Part shown: piece by piece, positions 22,811 to 31,955 of the stretch
Layout: the number at the start of each line of letters is the position of its first letter
Numbering within the stretch: the stretch's first letter is position 1
Assembly (NCBI GenBank): GCA_937775265.1
Contig: CALKBV010000004.1
Coordinates: 142,221-206,220 of the forward strand
DNA from: an uncultured Pseudomonadales bacterium
GTDB taxonomy: Bacteria; Pseudomonadota; Gammaproteobacteria; Pseudomonadales; Azotimanducaceae
Length of the DNA: 64,000 nucleotides
Direction: 5' to 3'
The notes under the pieces: model-generated
Database searches by the model: none
Seen by the model: the letters and a program-made list of their open reading frames with translations, nothing else
Told to the model about the DNA's origin: nothing
Program-made: the position numbers and the translations under genes

Positions 22811-24100
22811 ATGAACACTCCCGACCAGAACCCTTTACCCCATCCATCTGTCACCAGGCCGTGGGGTGCCTTCCTTTACCGCGACTACCGTTTCCTTTGG
22901 GTCACATTGATCGCGAGCTCCATCGTGGTCTGGATGAGAATTCTGGGAACAGCGCAGTGGTTGCTAGACGAAACAGGTTCGGCCTATCTGGTCGGTTTAA
23001 TTGGCGTGGTACAACTTGTCGTCCAGGTGCCAGTAACGCTGTGGGCAGGCACCCTTGCAGATCGCGGCGATCGAAAACGACTCATGAGCCTTGCCCACGC
23101 AGCCACCTCTATAGCGCTGCTCACATTAGGCTTTCTTAACTGGCAAGACATGTTAACGCCCGTTCTGGTCTACACAGGCATCGCAATTACCGCAGCCACA
23201 CACATGCTCGCCAGTCCTGCGAGATCTGCACTGGTACCCATCATTATCCCGGAACGTGAGCTAATGTTGGCAGCTTCAACCGATACCGCGTCGAGCAATG
23301 CAGCCGCTATCGCAGGCCCTCTGATTTTTGCCTTCGTCGCCGTCACCGCGGACCTTACCGCCGTTTTTGTCCTCGCGGGTTCTATCTCTTTGATATCCAG
23401 CCTGCTGCCGCAGTTCATTCGCGCAAAGGGAATAGCAGACGGCCATGAGCATGAACAAAGAGAGAAACCGTCCCACATCCAGCAAACGAGGGATGGGTTC
23501 AGCTTCGTTTCAAAACATCCGATTTTACCGGGGTTGTTCCTGCTGGATGCCGGGATCACCGCCGCTTCTTTTTATCGCGAGATTCTGCCAGTACTGGCAT
23601 TAGGGTTGTTCGCCGGGGGCGCAAGCGCGACAGGTTTCCTGGGCGCGGCGAACTCAGCTGGCGCAATCTTCGGATCATTTATCGCGTTAATGCTGGTCGG
23701 CTTCCGTGCAAAAGGAATGCTCGTCCTTTATGCATCCTTTGCCTACGGGTTTTTCCTGTTTGGATTCGGTACAGCTACAACGCTGTGGTTCGGCGTATTA
23801 ATGATCGCTTTGCTCGGTGCCGCAGATGCTGTAACCGTCGCCGTGCGGCAAACCACCGTGATGTTAACGACGCCAGACCACATGCGTGGTCGTGCGTTTG
23901 CCTTAATGATTCTTGCCGCCCAGACAGCGAACAATGTAGGGACAATCTGGGTTGGCATTTGGGCTGGATTGATTGGAGCATCCAACACAATGGTGATGGG
24001 CGGCGGGATCTCTATTGTGGCTACCGCATTAATCTGGAGTTTTTGGAAACCCATTCGAGAATTCAGGTCTAGCGATTCTCAGGAGTCTTCATCGTCATGA
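22811..24100 (+). CDS. MFS transporter, EntS/MFS_3-type exporter
   Basis: A 429-residue permease with about 12 transmembrane helices. The opening WGAFLYRDYRFLWVT and the loop WAGTLADRGDRKRLM after TM2 are typical of the MFS_3 group (EntS-like exporters of siderophores or drugs). The substrate is not known. No good Shine-Dalgarno is seen before ATG 22811. The stop overlaps the start of a small downstream frame (ATGA at 24097), so the two may be coupled. Confidence 0.85.
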   Translation: MNTPDQNPLPHPSVTRPWGAFLYRDYRFLWVTLIASSIVVWMRILGTAQWLLDETGSAYLVGLIGVVQLVVQVPVTLWAGTLADRGDRKRLMSLAHAATSIALLTLGFLNWQDMLTPVLVYTGIAITAATHMLASPARSALVPIIIPERELMLAASTDTASSNAAAIAGPLIFAFVAVTADLTAVFVLAGSISLISSLLPQFIRAKGIADGHEHEQREKPSHIQQTRDGFSFVSKHPILPGLFLLDAGITAASFYREILPVLALGLFAGGASATGFLGAANSAGAIFGSFIALMLVGFRAKGMLVLYASFAYGFFLFGFGTATTLWFGVLMIALLGAADAVTVAVRQTTVMLTTPDHMRGRAFALMILAAQTANNVGTIWVGIWAGLIGASNTMVMGGGISIVATALIWSFWKPIREFRSSDSQESSSS

Positions 24101-24339
24101 GCTCAGCCATAGATATCGACCTAAACGCGCAATCCTTATCTCGCGCCGTGGAGTTTCCTGGACAAATCATCCTGTCCAGCCACGACCTGAAGCAGATGAC
24201 AGCAGATCTTGTCGCGGCTTGCGGCCTGCTGGAAAATGGCCTGTATATCTCCAGCTTGTCGTTGCAAGGACCGCCCTGCCCCACACAAGAAAAGAACGTC
24301 GCGAAAGGTTCGGCCAACCCTCCTTCGAATTGCTATTAA
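24097..24339 (+). CDS. Small protein overlapping the MFS gene, unknown function
   Basis: An 80-residue frame whose ATG overlaps the TGA of the MFS exporter gene by 4 bases, the usual sign of translational coupling. The sequence is balanced (VEFPGQIILSSHDLKQMTAD), with a polar C-terminus. It shows no signal peptide, membrane helix or recognised domain. It could be a real accessory protein or a chance frame; the overlap geometry is the main support. Confidence 0.4.
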   Translation: MSSAIDIDLNAQSLSRAVEFPGQIILSSHDLKQMTADLVAACGLLENGLYISSLSLQGPPCPTQEKNVAKGSANPPSNCY

Positions 24340-24392
24340 ACACTCAGTAACACTGATTAGTCAGTCATTGGATAATAGAGAGGCAACTTGAT

Positions 24393-26138
24393 TTATCCAA
24401 TACTCGCGATGATCTCATGCAGAGTCTCTATAGGGAGTTTTGGGGTTCGATCAAAATACAACAAGCCGTTTACCTCCTGCTGGACATCCGTGAACTGGGT
24501 CCAGACGAACCCCTGAAGCTTTGGAGCGGCGTGAATCATTTGTGCTATTGCTTGAATGGCTGCCTGCAGTGCGACTTCAGTCTCCGGCAAGTCGCCATAG
24601 CTAAAATCAGAATCACTGTATCGACCATAACCCACACCGCCACATTCGGTGAGAAGTATGGGCAGCCCTTCAACATTCGCGCCTGCCAGTGCGCCAGCGC
24701 GTGATCCCATTCCATTGCCTTCGGTTACGGACGATTGGGGGCTTTCTATCAGCTCATTTAAGCGTTGTGTCAGATTTTTTTGTTCGAAATAAAGATGAAG
24801 AGTCCAGAGATCACCCGTGGAAAACTCCCAGCCATCGTTACCGATCACAGGTCTGCTAGTGTCCATCGCGCGCGTAATACCGACGACACCATCAACAAAA
24901 GCCCGCTGCTGGCGCCTGGATGACTGGTGCCACACACCCCATGATTCATTAAACGGTACCCAGGCCATCACGCAGGGATGAGCCCTGTCACGTTTAACGA
25001 GATCTGTCCATTCAGAGGCCAACGTCTGTACCAACTCGGTTGAGAATATCTTGCCTGAAGGCATCTCTGCCCAGACAAGTAATCCAAGCTTGTCTGCCCA
25101 GTAGAGATAACGAGGGTCTTCTGCTTTTTGGTGCTTACGTGCGCAGTTGAACCCCATCTGCAAGGTCAGCTCTACATCTCGACGGATATCATCGTCGCTT
25201 AGTGCGGTATACCAGCCACGGGGGAAGTAACCCTGATCGAGAACGCCCCGAAGAAATAACTTCTCTCCATTAAGAAGCAGGTGTCCATCACGAACCCCGA
25301 TTTCTCGTAGTCCTGTGTAGCTGATAACTTCATCAACATCGCCGCTCCGAGTGTCCAAAAGAGTCAGTTTCACATCGTAAAGGGTTGGCGACTCAGTTGA
25401 CCACAGCACAGGCTCGTCCAATTGAAACGACACACGGGCTTCGGAACGCAAACCTGTGGTCACCTGCTTCCGGCCAACAACGACTCCGGCTAGCAGCAAC
25501 TCAACAGTCAACTCCCCCTCTACTTGCTTCGAGAACAACGATGTGAAGGTCAGTTCTCCAGAGCTCGCCTCAAAGACCGAATGGGTACTTTCGATTGAAA
25601 CCGGCGGGAGAGGCTCAAGCCAGACCGTTTGCCAGATACCAGTGACACTGTCGTAGTCAATCGGCCACCGAGTGATACCAGCCTGTTTTCCCCTTGGCTG
25701 AGTCCACGACAAAGAATCCTCAACTCTCACCACAATCGTATTGGTACCAGGCCGTACAACATGGTCAATATCGAACGAGAAGGGTGCATAACCACCCCGG
25801 TGCTGCCCTACTTCCTGTCCATTGACAAAAACACGGGTCCAATGATCACAAGCACCAAAACGCAGACACTTCCTCTTATCCCAGTCACCTGGCAGATCAA
25901 ACTCCCGGTGGTACCAGACAACCGAAGCGGGCTGAATATTATTAATGGTAGAAGCTTCGGATTCCACCGGGAAAGGAACCTGGATGGTCGTGGCGCTTTT
26001 TGGAAGTCCCTCCTTAAACCAACCCTCGACCAACCCAATGTCATCGACATCTTCAACAAAGCGCCAGCTACCATTCAGGTTTTTCCAATCCGATCGCACA
26101 AGAAGAGGTCGTGGATATTCTGGCCGGGGCATTAACAT
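24393..26138 (-). CDS. GH2 glycoside hydrolase (beta-galactosidase/glucuronidase type)
   Basis: A 581-residue GH2 enzyme with the short three-domain core. The sugar-binding domain starts LNGSWRFVED, the TIM barrel begins near residue 290, the acid/base is E398 in VPFNESWG and the nucleophile is E498 in LLTECGGVGYG. This short architecture is common for beta-glucuronidases, beta-mannosidase-like and beta-galactosidase-like enzymes of polysaccharide utilisation loci, so the sugar specificity is open. No signal peptide is seen. It differs clearly from the LacZ-type enzyme at 18804. Transcribed alone. Confidence 0.85.
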   Translation of the reverse strand: MLMPRPEYPRPLLVRSDWKNLNGSWRFVEDVDDIGLVEGWFKEGLPKSATTIQVPFPVESEASTINNIQPASVVWYHREFDLPGDWDKRKCLRFGACDHWTRVFVNGQEVGQHRGGYAPFSFDIDHVVRPGTNTIVVRVEDSLSWTQPRGKQAGITRWPIDYDSVTGIWQTVWLEPLPPVSIESTHSVFEASSGELTFTSLFSKQVEGELTVELLLAGVVVGRKQVTTGLRSEARVSFQLDEPVLWSTESPTLYDVKLTLLDTRSGDVDEVISYTGLREIGVRDGHLLLNGEKLFLRGVLDQGYFPRGWYTALSDDDIRRDVELTLQMGFNCARKHQKAEDPRYLYWADKLGLLVWAEMPSGKIFSTELVQTLASEWTDLVKRDRAHPCVMAWVPFNESWGVWHQSSRRQQRAFVDGVVGITRAMDTSRPVIGNDGWEFSTGDLWTLHLYFEQKNLTQRLNELIESPQSSVTEGNGMGSRAGALAGANVEGLPILLTECGGVGYGRYSDSDFSYGDLPETEVALQAAIQAIAQMIHAAPKLQGFVWTQFTDVQQEVNGLLYFDRTPKLPIETLHEIIASIG

Positions 26139-26262
26139 TTTCTGAACTCGTATGTGGCTGGGCTGAAACTATAGCTTAACGAATAACACTTCAAAAAATA
26201 TTACCCGGTTGACTCTCCATGAAATCCAGCAAATACAGACCTGCTCCCAGACAACTGAACCT

Positions 26263-26529
26263 ATGAAGTACAGAACCACCCTTTACATTCTCTTCATCAT
26301 CACGCCGCTGATACCAGTCTTGGCCTAGTTACAGCAGGAGATGGATGATTTCTGATACTCAATTCAGGATCGATACGACTTCGCCATCATTCACTTACAG
26401 ACCTACCCGATCTAGACACTCAATGAACAGGGCCTTATAGAACTAAACGGACCGCCCAGCTATACCACCCAGTGCAGTGTAACAAAGCTATTGGTTTACA
26501 AGAATAACGGCTTATCGACGGGTAATTAG
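26263..26529 (+). pseudogene. Decayed small exported protein with three in-frame stops
   Basis: ATG 26263 starts a textbook signal peptide (KYRTTLYILFIITPLIPVLA), then hits TAG at 26326. The same frame reads on as plausible protein: LQQEMDDF, TGA at 26353, a 19-residue segment containing QDRYDFAIIHLQ, TAG at 26413, then a 38-residue tail (TLNEQGLIELNGPPSYTTQC and onward) to TAG at 26529. The whole would be an 89-codon exported protein. Three stops of two types argue for a decayed gene, not recoding. The rest of the 26139-26536 gap shows nothing else. Confidence 0.45.
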
Positions 26530-26536
26530 ATGCGCC

Positions 26537-28639
26537 CTAGTCGCACCCGACCATCTGCGACCAATAACGACTGAGATCCGACGCCGGATAATTCTCCTGA
26601 AGGACCCCCAACGCTTTTTTGTCACAGCTCAGTGTGATTACGTTCGCCAGCGCGGGTATTGCGCTGGTGTGTTGGACAGGCAGTGTCGATAAAGCCATTT
26701 CGTATAACTTTCGGGCAATTTCATACCTTCCGGCCAGTACCATCAAATGGCCCTTTAGCACCTGCAGCCGAACCCGGTCAAATTCGCTTTGATCTTCAAT
26801 CAGCGCCTGAGCGCGCGCCAGAAATTGTTCGACTTGATCAGCGCTAACTTCTCCCCGACCTGATAGTAGCAACTGTTCGGCCGCCATCAGATTTAGCAGG
26901 AAGTTGCCGGAGAACAATTGCTCATCCAGGTCTGCAAGAGTAACAAACCTGGACAACCGACTTGCATTGCCCTCATAGATCAATCTCTCCCATCCACGTC
27001 CGGGTGAACGCTGCAACAGGCTCTGCAAAAAGTCTAAATCACGCTGCTCTACCTCACTTCCGGGCGCATCCACCTGATAGGCGTAGACTAGATCCGTATA
27101 AGTCAGCGACATTTGAACCGGTTTCGAAAGCATGAAAGAAGGGCGTTCTGACAAGCGAATAAAGCTCTCTACCTCCTGCCATTTACCTTCCGCGCCCATA
27201 CTAAAATAATTAAACAGCCGGTTCGGCAGGAAAGTGCCGTACTCGCTGTAGAGATGCACATCGGGCCTGACTCCTTCGACATAGTGTAAGTAGGCTACCG
27301 CTGCCATCAGCCAGCTATCCATTACAAACAAGTTAGCGTCATCTGGCATTCTGCTCAGCACATAATGTCCATGATCCCTTGCGACGCTGGACTCGCTGCC
27401 TGCAGCGATATCACGATTCTTTCGGAACCCAAAGACAACAACCGATAGCAAAACAGTGCCAAGTATTATCGACAGCCTCAAAGGATAACGTTGTACGTGG
27501 CCAAGCACTTTGTTAAGTACATGGCTGGCACCTGCCATCAGCATCAGTCCAAGCACAAGGTATACAGTGAGGAAGTAGGCACGCATCGACTCGGCTTCGA
27601 TTGGCGTGTAGGTGAAATCCAGAAGCAGAATCACCACGAGCGGAAATAGTAATGAATAGGAAACTACCAGCAGGAAACGGAGTGACATTTGCCTGGCCAT
27701 CGAAAATATCCCTAGAACAATAAAGGGAAGCGCTAACACCGAAAATTGATCAGCTATCTCACGAACGTAGAATCTGAAGAACAGTATCTTGTCATTGATA
27801 GTGGCGATCTGTTTTTGGTCAACATCGGCGTAGACATCCCTTGAAATAAAGTAGAGATATTCACTGATCCCCGGAAATTCTCCCATGTGGCTGAACGCAG
27901 TATCTGACCCACTAAAAAACATCCAGACATAGGGAATTAACCCCAGCATGACGCCCGCAAAACCTAGAGGAATAAGCTTTGTAGCAGTAATCAGGGCGGG
28001 CATCGCCAGTACAAAAAAAACAGGCGCCATCAACAGTGTGAGCGGCCAGTGATTTGTCAGGCTTAACCCGAATACAAAGCCGGATACCAACACCAGCAAT
28101 TTACCCGGCGAAAGCGCCTTGCCCAATCGAGCACAAAGCACAAATAGCAGAAGAAATAGAACGCCATTTAGTTGATAGGCTTCGGCAATCAGCGCCTGCT
28201 CCCAGAACAATGTCGAGAACGCTACGCAGAAAACTCCAAGAAGACAGACAGCCCTTTCCAGTTCCAGGTGCCGACGGCCAATGAAGTAGAGCAACCCCAA
28301 GCCTATCGACGCCGTCAGTGCACCAAAAAGATGAGCCCGCAAGGCCACACTCTCGACTGGCAACAGGTGTGCCACCTGACTGAGTAGAATAAAGAGCGGA
28401 TAACCCGGAGAATGAGCGGTACCAAGAAAAGCGCTCGCGAGTACAAACAACCCATCATCCTCAAGGGCTGGGAAATCCGATACCTGCCCGGCGTAAAACA
28501 AACCGAATGCCACTATCAGCATTACGGTCAAAATTTTGTCAGCCCGATTCCAGGGCCTTTTCAGAATCAATGAAGCTAATAGTTGCCTGGATTGCATGAA
28601 CGCATTGTAGGATGAGTTCATGACCAATCGCCTAGCCAT
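26537..28639 (-). CDS. DUF2723 / GT39-like polytopic membrane protein
   Basis: A 700-residue protein with about ten transmembrane helices in its first 400 residues and a soluble C-terminal part. The N-terminal loop after TM1 (DFPALEDDGLFVLASAFLGTAHSPGYPLF) matches the DUF2723 signature, a group related to dolichyl-phosphate-mannose-type GT-C glycosyltransferases. D and E residues in that first periplasmic loop are the expected catalytic region. The C-terminal 200 residues look helical and may form repeats. Transfer of a sugar to a lipid or protein is plausible but not shown. ATG 28639 or 28621 are both possible starts. Confidence 0.78.
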   Translation of the reverse strand: MARRLVMNSSYNAFMQSRQLLASLILKRPWNRADKILTVMLIVAFGLFYAGQVSDFPALEDDGLFVLASAFLGTAHSPGYPLFILLSQVAHLLPVESVALRAHLFGALTASIGLGLLYFIGRRHLELERAVCLLGVFCVAFSTLFWEQALIAEAYQLNGVLFLLLFVLCARLGKALSPGKLLVLVSGFVFGLSLTNHWPLTLLMAPVFFVLAMPALITATKLIPLGFAGVMLGLIPYVWMFFSGSDTAFSHMGEFPGISEYLYFISRDVYADVDQKQIATINDKILFFRFYVREIADQFSVLALPFIVLGIFSMARQMSLRFLLVVSYSLLFPLVVILLLDFTYTPIEAESMRAYFLTVYLVLGLMLMAGASHVLNKVLGHVQRYPLRLSIILGTVLLSVVVFGFRKNRDIAAGSESSVARDHGHYVLSRMPDDANLFVMDSWLMAAVAYLHYVEGVRPDVHLYSEYGTFLPNRLFNYFSMGAEGKWQEVESFIRLSERPSFMLSKPVQMSLTYTDLVYAYQVDAPGSEVEQRDLDFLQSLLQRSPGRGWERLIYEGNASRLSRFVTLADLDEQLFSGNFLLNLMAAEQLLLSGRGEVSADQVEQFLARAQALIEDQSEFDRVRLQVLKGHLMVLAGRYEIARKLYEMALSTLPVQHTSAIPALANVITLSCDKKALGVLQENYPASDLSRYWSQMVGCD

Positions 28640-28745
28640 AACCCTTCAAACGAACTCGCTACACAAAGTTTCTTAATACTGGTCCCCACTTGCCAACTTC
28701 AAGTACACTGGATGCATAATCGACAATCAGTTACGAGGCGTAATC

Positions 28746-30680
28746 ATGGATTTTAATATACCCGGCGATGACAGCGAACTGCGTACTGCACTAAGAGACG
28801 TAAACCTGCCAACTCTTTTAATGGTCATGGCCCAGTTCTCAGGCGATGATCGCTGGCTGACAGATCGATTCCGGCCGGATCCTATTCAGACCCCCGAGGG
28901 AAGTATTTTCCCCGACGATACTGGTAACTACAACAGTGATATCGCGACCGAGATCAGGGAAGAAGCCTTTCAGCTCATCAGGACACTACGCGATGAAGGT
29001 GGAACCATGCCGCCGACCCCAGACGTCAAACAAATGCGACATCTGATGGAATTTTCCACCGCTGAACCATTGGAAGACGAGTTTTGCGCAATGCTGTTGG
29101 AAGAAACCAATTTCGTGAACAGGGACAATACCTGGAAACCTGAACTTGAAAAACTGACCGGTGGCGCGGCCGGCGAAAATTTCAGCGTCATTGTGGTTGG
29201 GGCGGGTATGTCCGGGATATGCACCGGGATCAAGCTCAGTGAAGCAGGTGTCGACTACACCATCCTGGAGAAAAACGCAGCGGTCGGCGGCACCTGGTAC
29301 GAGAACTCCTACCCGGACTGCGGTGTTGATACACCAAACCATTTTTATTCCTATTCATTCGAACGCAACGCGAACTGGTCTGGGTATTTTTCGAAACGTG
29401 ACGAGCTACACGGATACTTCGAGCGGTGTACAGACCAGTTCGGCATTCGAGATCATATTCAGCTGAATTCAGAAGTCCAGAAAATGCAGTTCGATACAGG
29501 ATCCCAGACCTGGCATGTCACCGTGAAGAGGCAGGATGGGTCTGTCGATGCCCTCACAGCAAATGCCGTCATCAGCGCCGTCGGCCAGCTTAACCGGCCG
29601 GTTATTCCTGATTTTGATGGCCTGGAAACATTCGAGGGCGAGAGCTTCCACTCAGCCCGCTGGCAACATGACGTATCTCTTGAAGGAAAGCGGGTCGCGG
29701 TCATCGGAACAGGATGCAGCGCCGTCCAGTTGGTTCCCAAAACAGCCGACACGGCTTCTCACCTGACTGTTTTCCAACGATCACCTCACTGGATTTCACC
29801 GAACAAGGATTACTATCGCCCCGTTGAAGCAGGCCTGAAGTGGGCACTTAACCATATCCCGCTCTACGCTGAATTTCATCGCGCCCGCATGATTTTCGGC
29901 TTCATGGATCGCAACTGGCCAGCAGTGCCTAGCGACCCGGCCTGGGACCATAAAGATCGAGCAATGAGCGAAGTCAACGATATGTTACGTGAAGCATTGG
30001 CCGGATATATCAGCGAGCAACTCGGTGATCAACAGGAGCTGATGAAAAAATGTCTGCCTGAGTTTCCGGTTTTTGGCAAACGGCTCATCATCGACAACAA
30101 CTGGTACCAGCATATGACCCGAGAGGACGTAAATCTCGTGGACGAACCGATCGTGCGATTTCATCCGAGGGGCATCGAGACCGCAGATGGAACAATCCAT
30201 GAGTTCGATGTCGTCGTATTTGCTACAGGATTTAACAGCAACCGATTTCTATGGCCGATGGATGTAGTCGGAAAATCCAATGTCAGTTTGGGTGAACGCT
30301 GGGGGGAATATCCTCAAGCATACAAAGGAATACTGGTTCCCGACTATCCAAATTTGTTCTGCATTTATGGCCCAAACACCAATATCGTGCACGGTGGCAG
30401 CATTATCTACAACACTGAATGCCAAGTTCACTACATTATGCAGTGCCTGGTGCTTATGTTGAAGCAACGGGGAAAGCTCCTTGAAATCCCCCAGGAAGCG
30501 ACCGACGAATACAATGAGGAAGTTCAGAATCTCAGCAAGAATCTTGCCTGGGGTCACCCGGGAGTTGAAAGTTGGTACAAGAACTCGGATGGGAAAGTGG
30601 TCAATAATTCGCCGTTCAGTAACCTGGAATACTGGTCTCGCACCCATGACGCGGAACCCAACACTTATCGGAAGGATTAG
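28746..30680 (+). CDS. Baeyer-Villiger-type flavin monooxygenase
   Basis: A 644-residue class B flavoprotein monooxygenase. The FAD Rossmann motif GAGMSG is at 152-157, the NADPH motif GTGCSA at 321-326. The Baeyer-Villiger fingerprint FxGxxxHxxxW is present as F296-E-G-E-S-F-H302-S-A-R-W306, followed by Q instead of the usual P or D. A 145-residue N-terminal extension precedes the FAD domain. The expected reaction is insertion of oxygen next to a ketone, giving an ester or lactone. Hydrolases of the dienelactone type in this window could act on such products. GAGG precedes the ATG. Confidence 0.87.
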   Translation: MDFNIPGDDSELRTALRDVNLPTLLMVMAQFSGDDRWLTDRFRPDPIQTPEGSIFPDDTGNYNSDIATEIREEAFQLIRTLRDEGGTMPPTPDVKQMRHLMEFSTAEPLEDEFCAMLLEETNFVNRDNTWKPELEKLTGGAAGENFSVIVVGAGMSGICTGIKLSEAGVDYTILEKNAAVGGTWYENSYPDCGVDTPNHFYSYSFERNANWSGYFSKRDELHGYFERCTDQFGIRDHIQLNSEVQKMQFDTGSQTWHVTVKRQDGSVDALTANAVISAVGQLNRPVIPDFDGLETFEGESFHSARWQHDVSLEGKRVAVIGTGCSAVQLVPKTADTASHLTVFQRSPHWISPNKDYYRPVEAGLKWALNHIPLYAEFHRARMIFGFMDRNWPAVPSDPAWDHKDRAMSEVNDMLREALAGYISEQLGDQQELMKKCLPEFPVFGKRLIIDNNWYQHMTREDVNLVDEPIVRFHPRGIETADGTIHEFDVVVFATGFNSNRFLWPMDVVGKSNVSLGERWGEYPQAYKGILVPDYPNLFCIYGPNTNIVHGGSIIYNTECQVHYIMQCLVLMLKQRGKLLEIPQEATDEYNEEVQNLSKNLAWGHPGVESWYKNSDGKVVNNSPFSNLEYWSRTHDAEPNTYRKD

Positions 30681-30696
30681 ACGTCAGGGTGTCTAG

Positions 30697-31767
30697 TCAG
30701 GACAAGAGATCTGAACAGGACATGGATTCAAGCGCGGTAAGCGCTCGCTCGAGCATTGTGGTTCCGAGTTTCACGCCGCGTTCGTTACCCTGGTCAAGGG
30801 TGCCGCAGATTGCGATAGGAGTGATCATGGTCACCAGTATGTTGTATCGGTACTGCTCGATACATTCCTCAAAACTATAACCCTCGACCCCCCGATCTTT
30901 GAGTATGTCGTGATAGTGTTTTAAAGCCTGCTGCTCAGATTCACCTCGCAGCGCCGCGTCGCACCCCCCTGCACTGAAATAGGCAATGTCGTGCGTTCCA
31001 TTTCCGCCCATCGTGTTTTGCCAGTCGAAGGCAATAACATCGGGATCATCCGGTGACCCGGTGAGGAAGACGTTATCCACGCGGTAATCACCATGAATAA
31101 TCGTCGGCTCGCCACCCATCGCATGTAGGAAAAGATCAATATACTGATCACCAATTTTGCGAACGATATCTGCGCGGTCACCACTAAAGTAGTCCGGAAA
31201 CCTTTCGATAGTTGGCTCAATACCAGGCCGCAGTATTCTATCGCGCCTGAAAAGAATCGTTTTCATGTCTACCTGGTAATTCAACCAGTCAAATTCAGCA
31301 GCTCGACCCCAGAAAGTTGCATGAAGCTCCGCGGCCCTGCTGAAGGCAACCAACCGTTCCTTTTCAGTACAACCCTGCAACTGATCACCCGCTTTCTCAT
31401 CTCCCAGATCTTCTAATACCAGCAGAAAATCCTGGGTAACCGGATCGACCGATGCGTATAAACAACGCGGGATCCTGATCGGTGTTTCCTGCGCGAGATG
31501 AAGATAGAAATTGACCTCATTTTTGTAAAAGTTGAGCCCTTTGGACAACTTGCTGTTTTCAGTGCGGGCAACGCATTTGACGATAACGGTCTCTTCCCGA
31601 CCGGATTCAAAGGTCAGGTGGCCTCGAGCAATCGAGGACATCAACCCAACGCCTTCGCCCAGACCGCGGATTTCAACATCCATTATCTTTTCAGGATAAA
31701 CGTGACCGATAGTTTCGTTCGCTATCCGGGAGGTAAATTCTTCGTAACGCTCAATGACTATGGACAT
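30697..31767 (-). CDS. Phosphotransferase, EcK/APH-like kinase
   Basis: A 356-residue small-molecule kinase-like protein. The catalytic loop IIHGDYRVDNVF and the metal motif IAFDWQN are both intact. The N-lobe has the EETVIVKC strand, and the C-lobe ends with the helical region seen in ecdysteroid-kinase-like families. Its substrate is unknown. It converges with the Baeyer-Villiger monooxygenase gene (16 bases between stops) and diverges from the GMC oxidoreductase gene. Confidence 0.82.
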   Translation of the reverse strand: MSIVIERYEEFTSRIANETIGHVYPEKIMDVEIRGLGEGVGLMSSIARGHLTFESGREETVIVKCVARTENSKLSKGLNFYKNEVNFYLHLAQETPIRIPRCLYASVDPVTQDFLLVLEDLGDEKAGDQLQGCTEKERLVAFSRAAELHATFWGRAAEFDWLNYQVDMKTILFRRDRILRPGIEPTIERFPDYFSGDRADIVRKIGDQYIDLFLHAMGGEPTIIHGDYRVDNVFLTGSPDDPDVIAFDWQNTMGGNGTHDIAYFSAGGCDAALRGESEQQALKHYHDILKDRGVEGYSFEECIEQYRYNILVTMITPIAICGTLDQGNERGVKLGTTMLERALTALESMSCSDLLS

Positions 31768-31955
31768 ATCCCTACCGATAAAAATAGTTAACCTACATTA
31801 GTTCTCTTTTAGGGATTTATCACGGTTTATACTTTGATGCCGATCAAAACAAGCGAGAACATAAATTAACTTCCTCGCTCCATAATCAAGCATCTAAGAT
31901 GCTTTCGCCTTGGCAAAACTGTCTATCCTCTGTTTAATGGGTGCGGAGGTGAACT

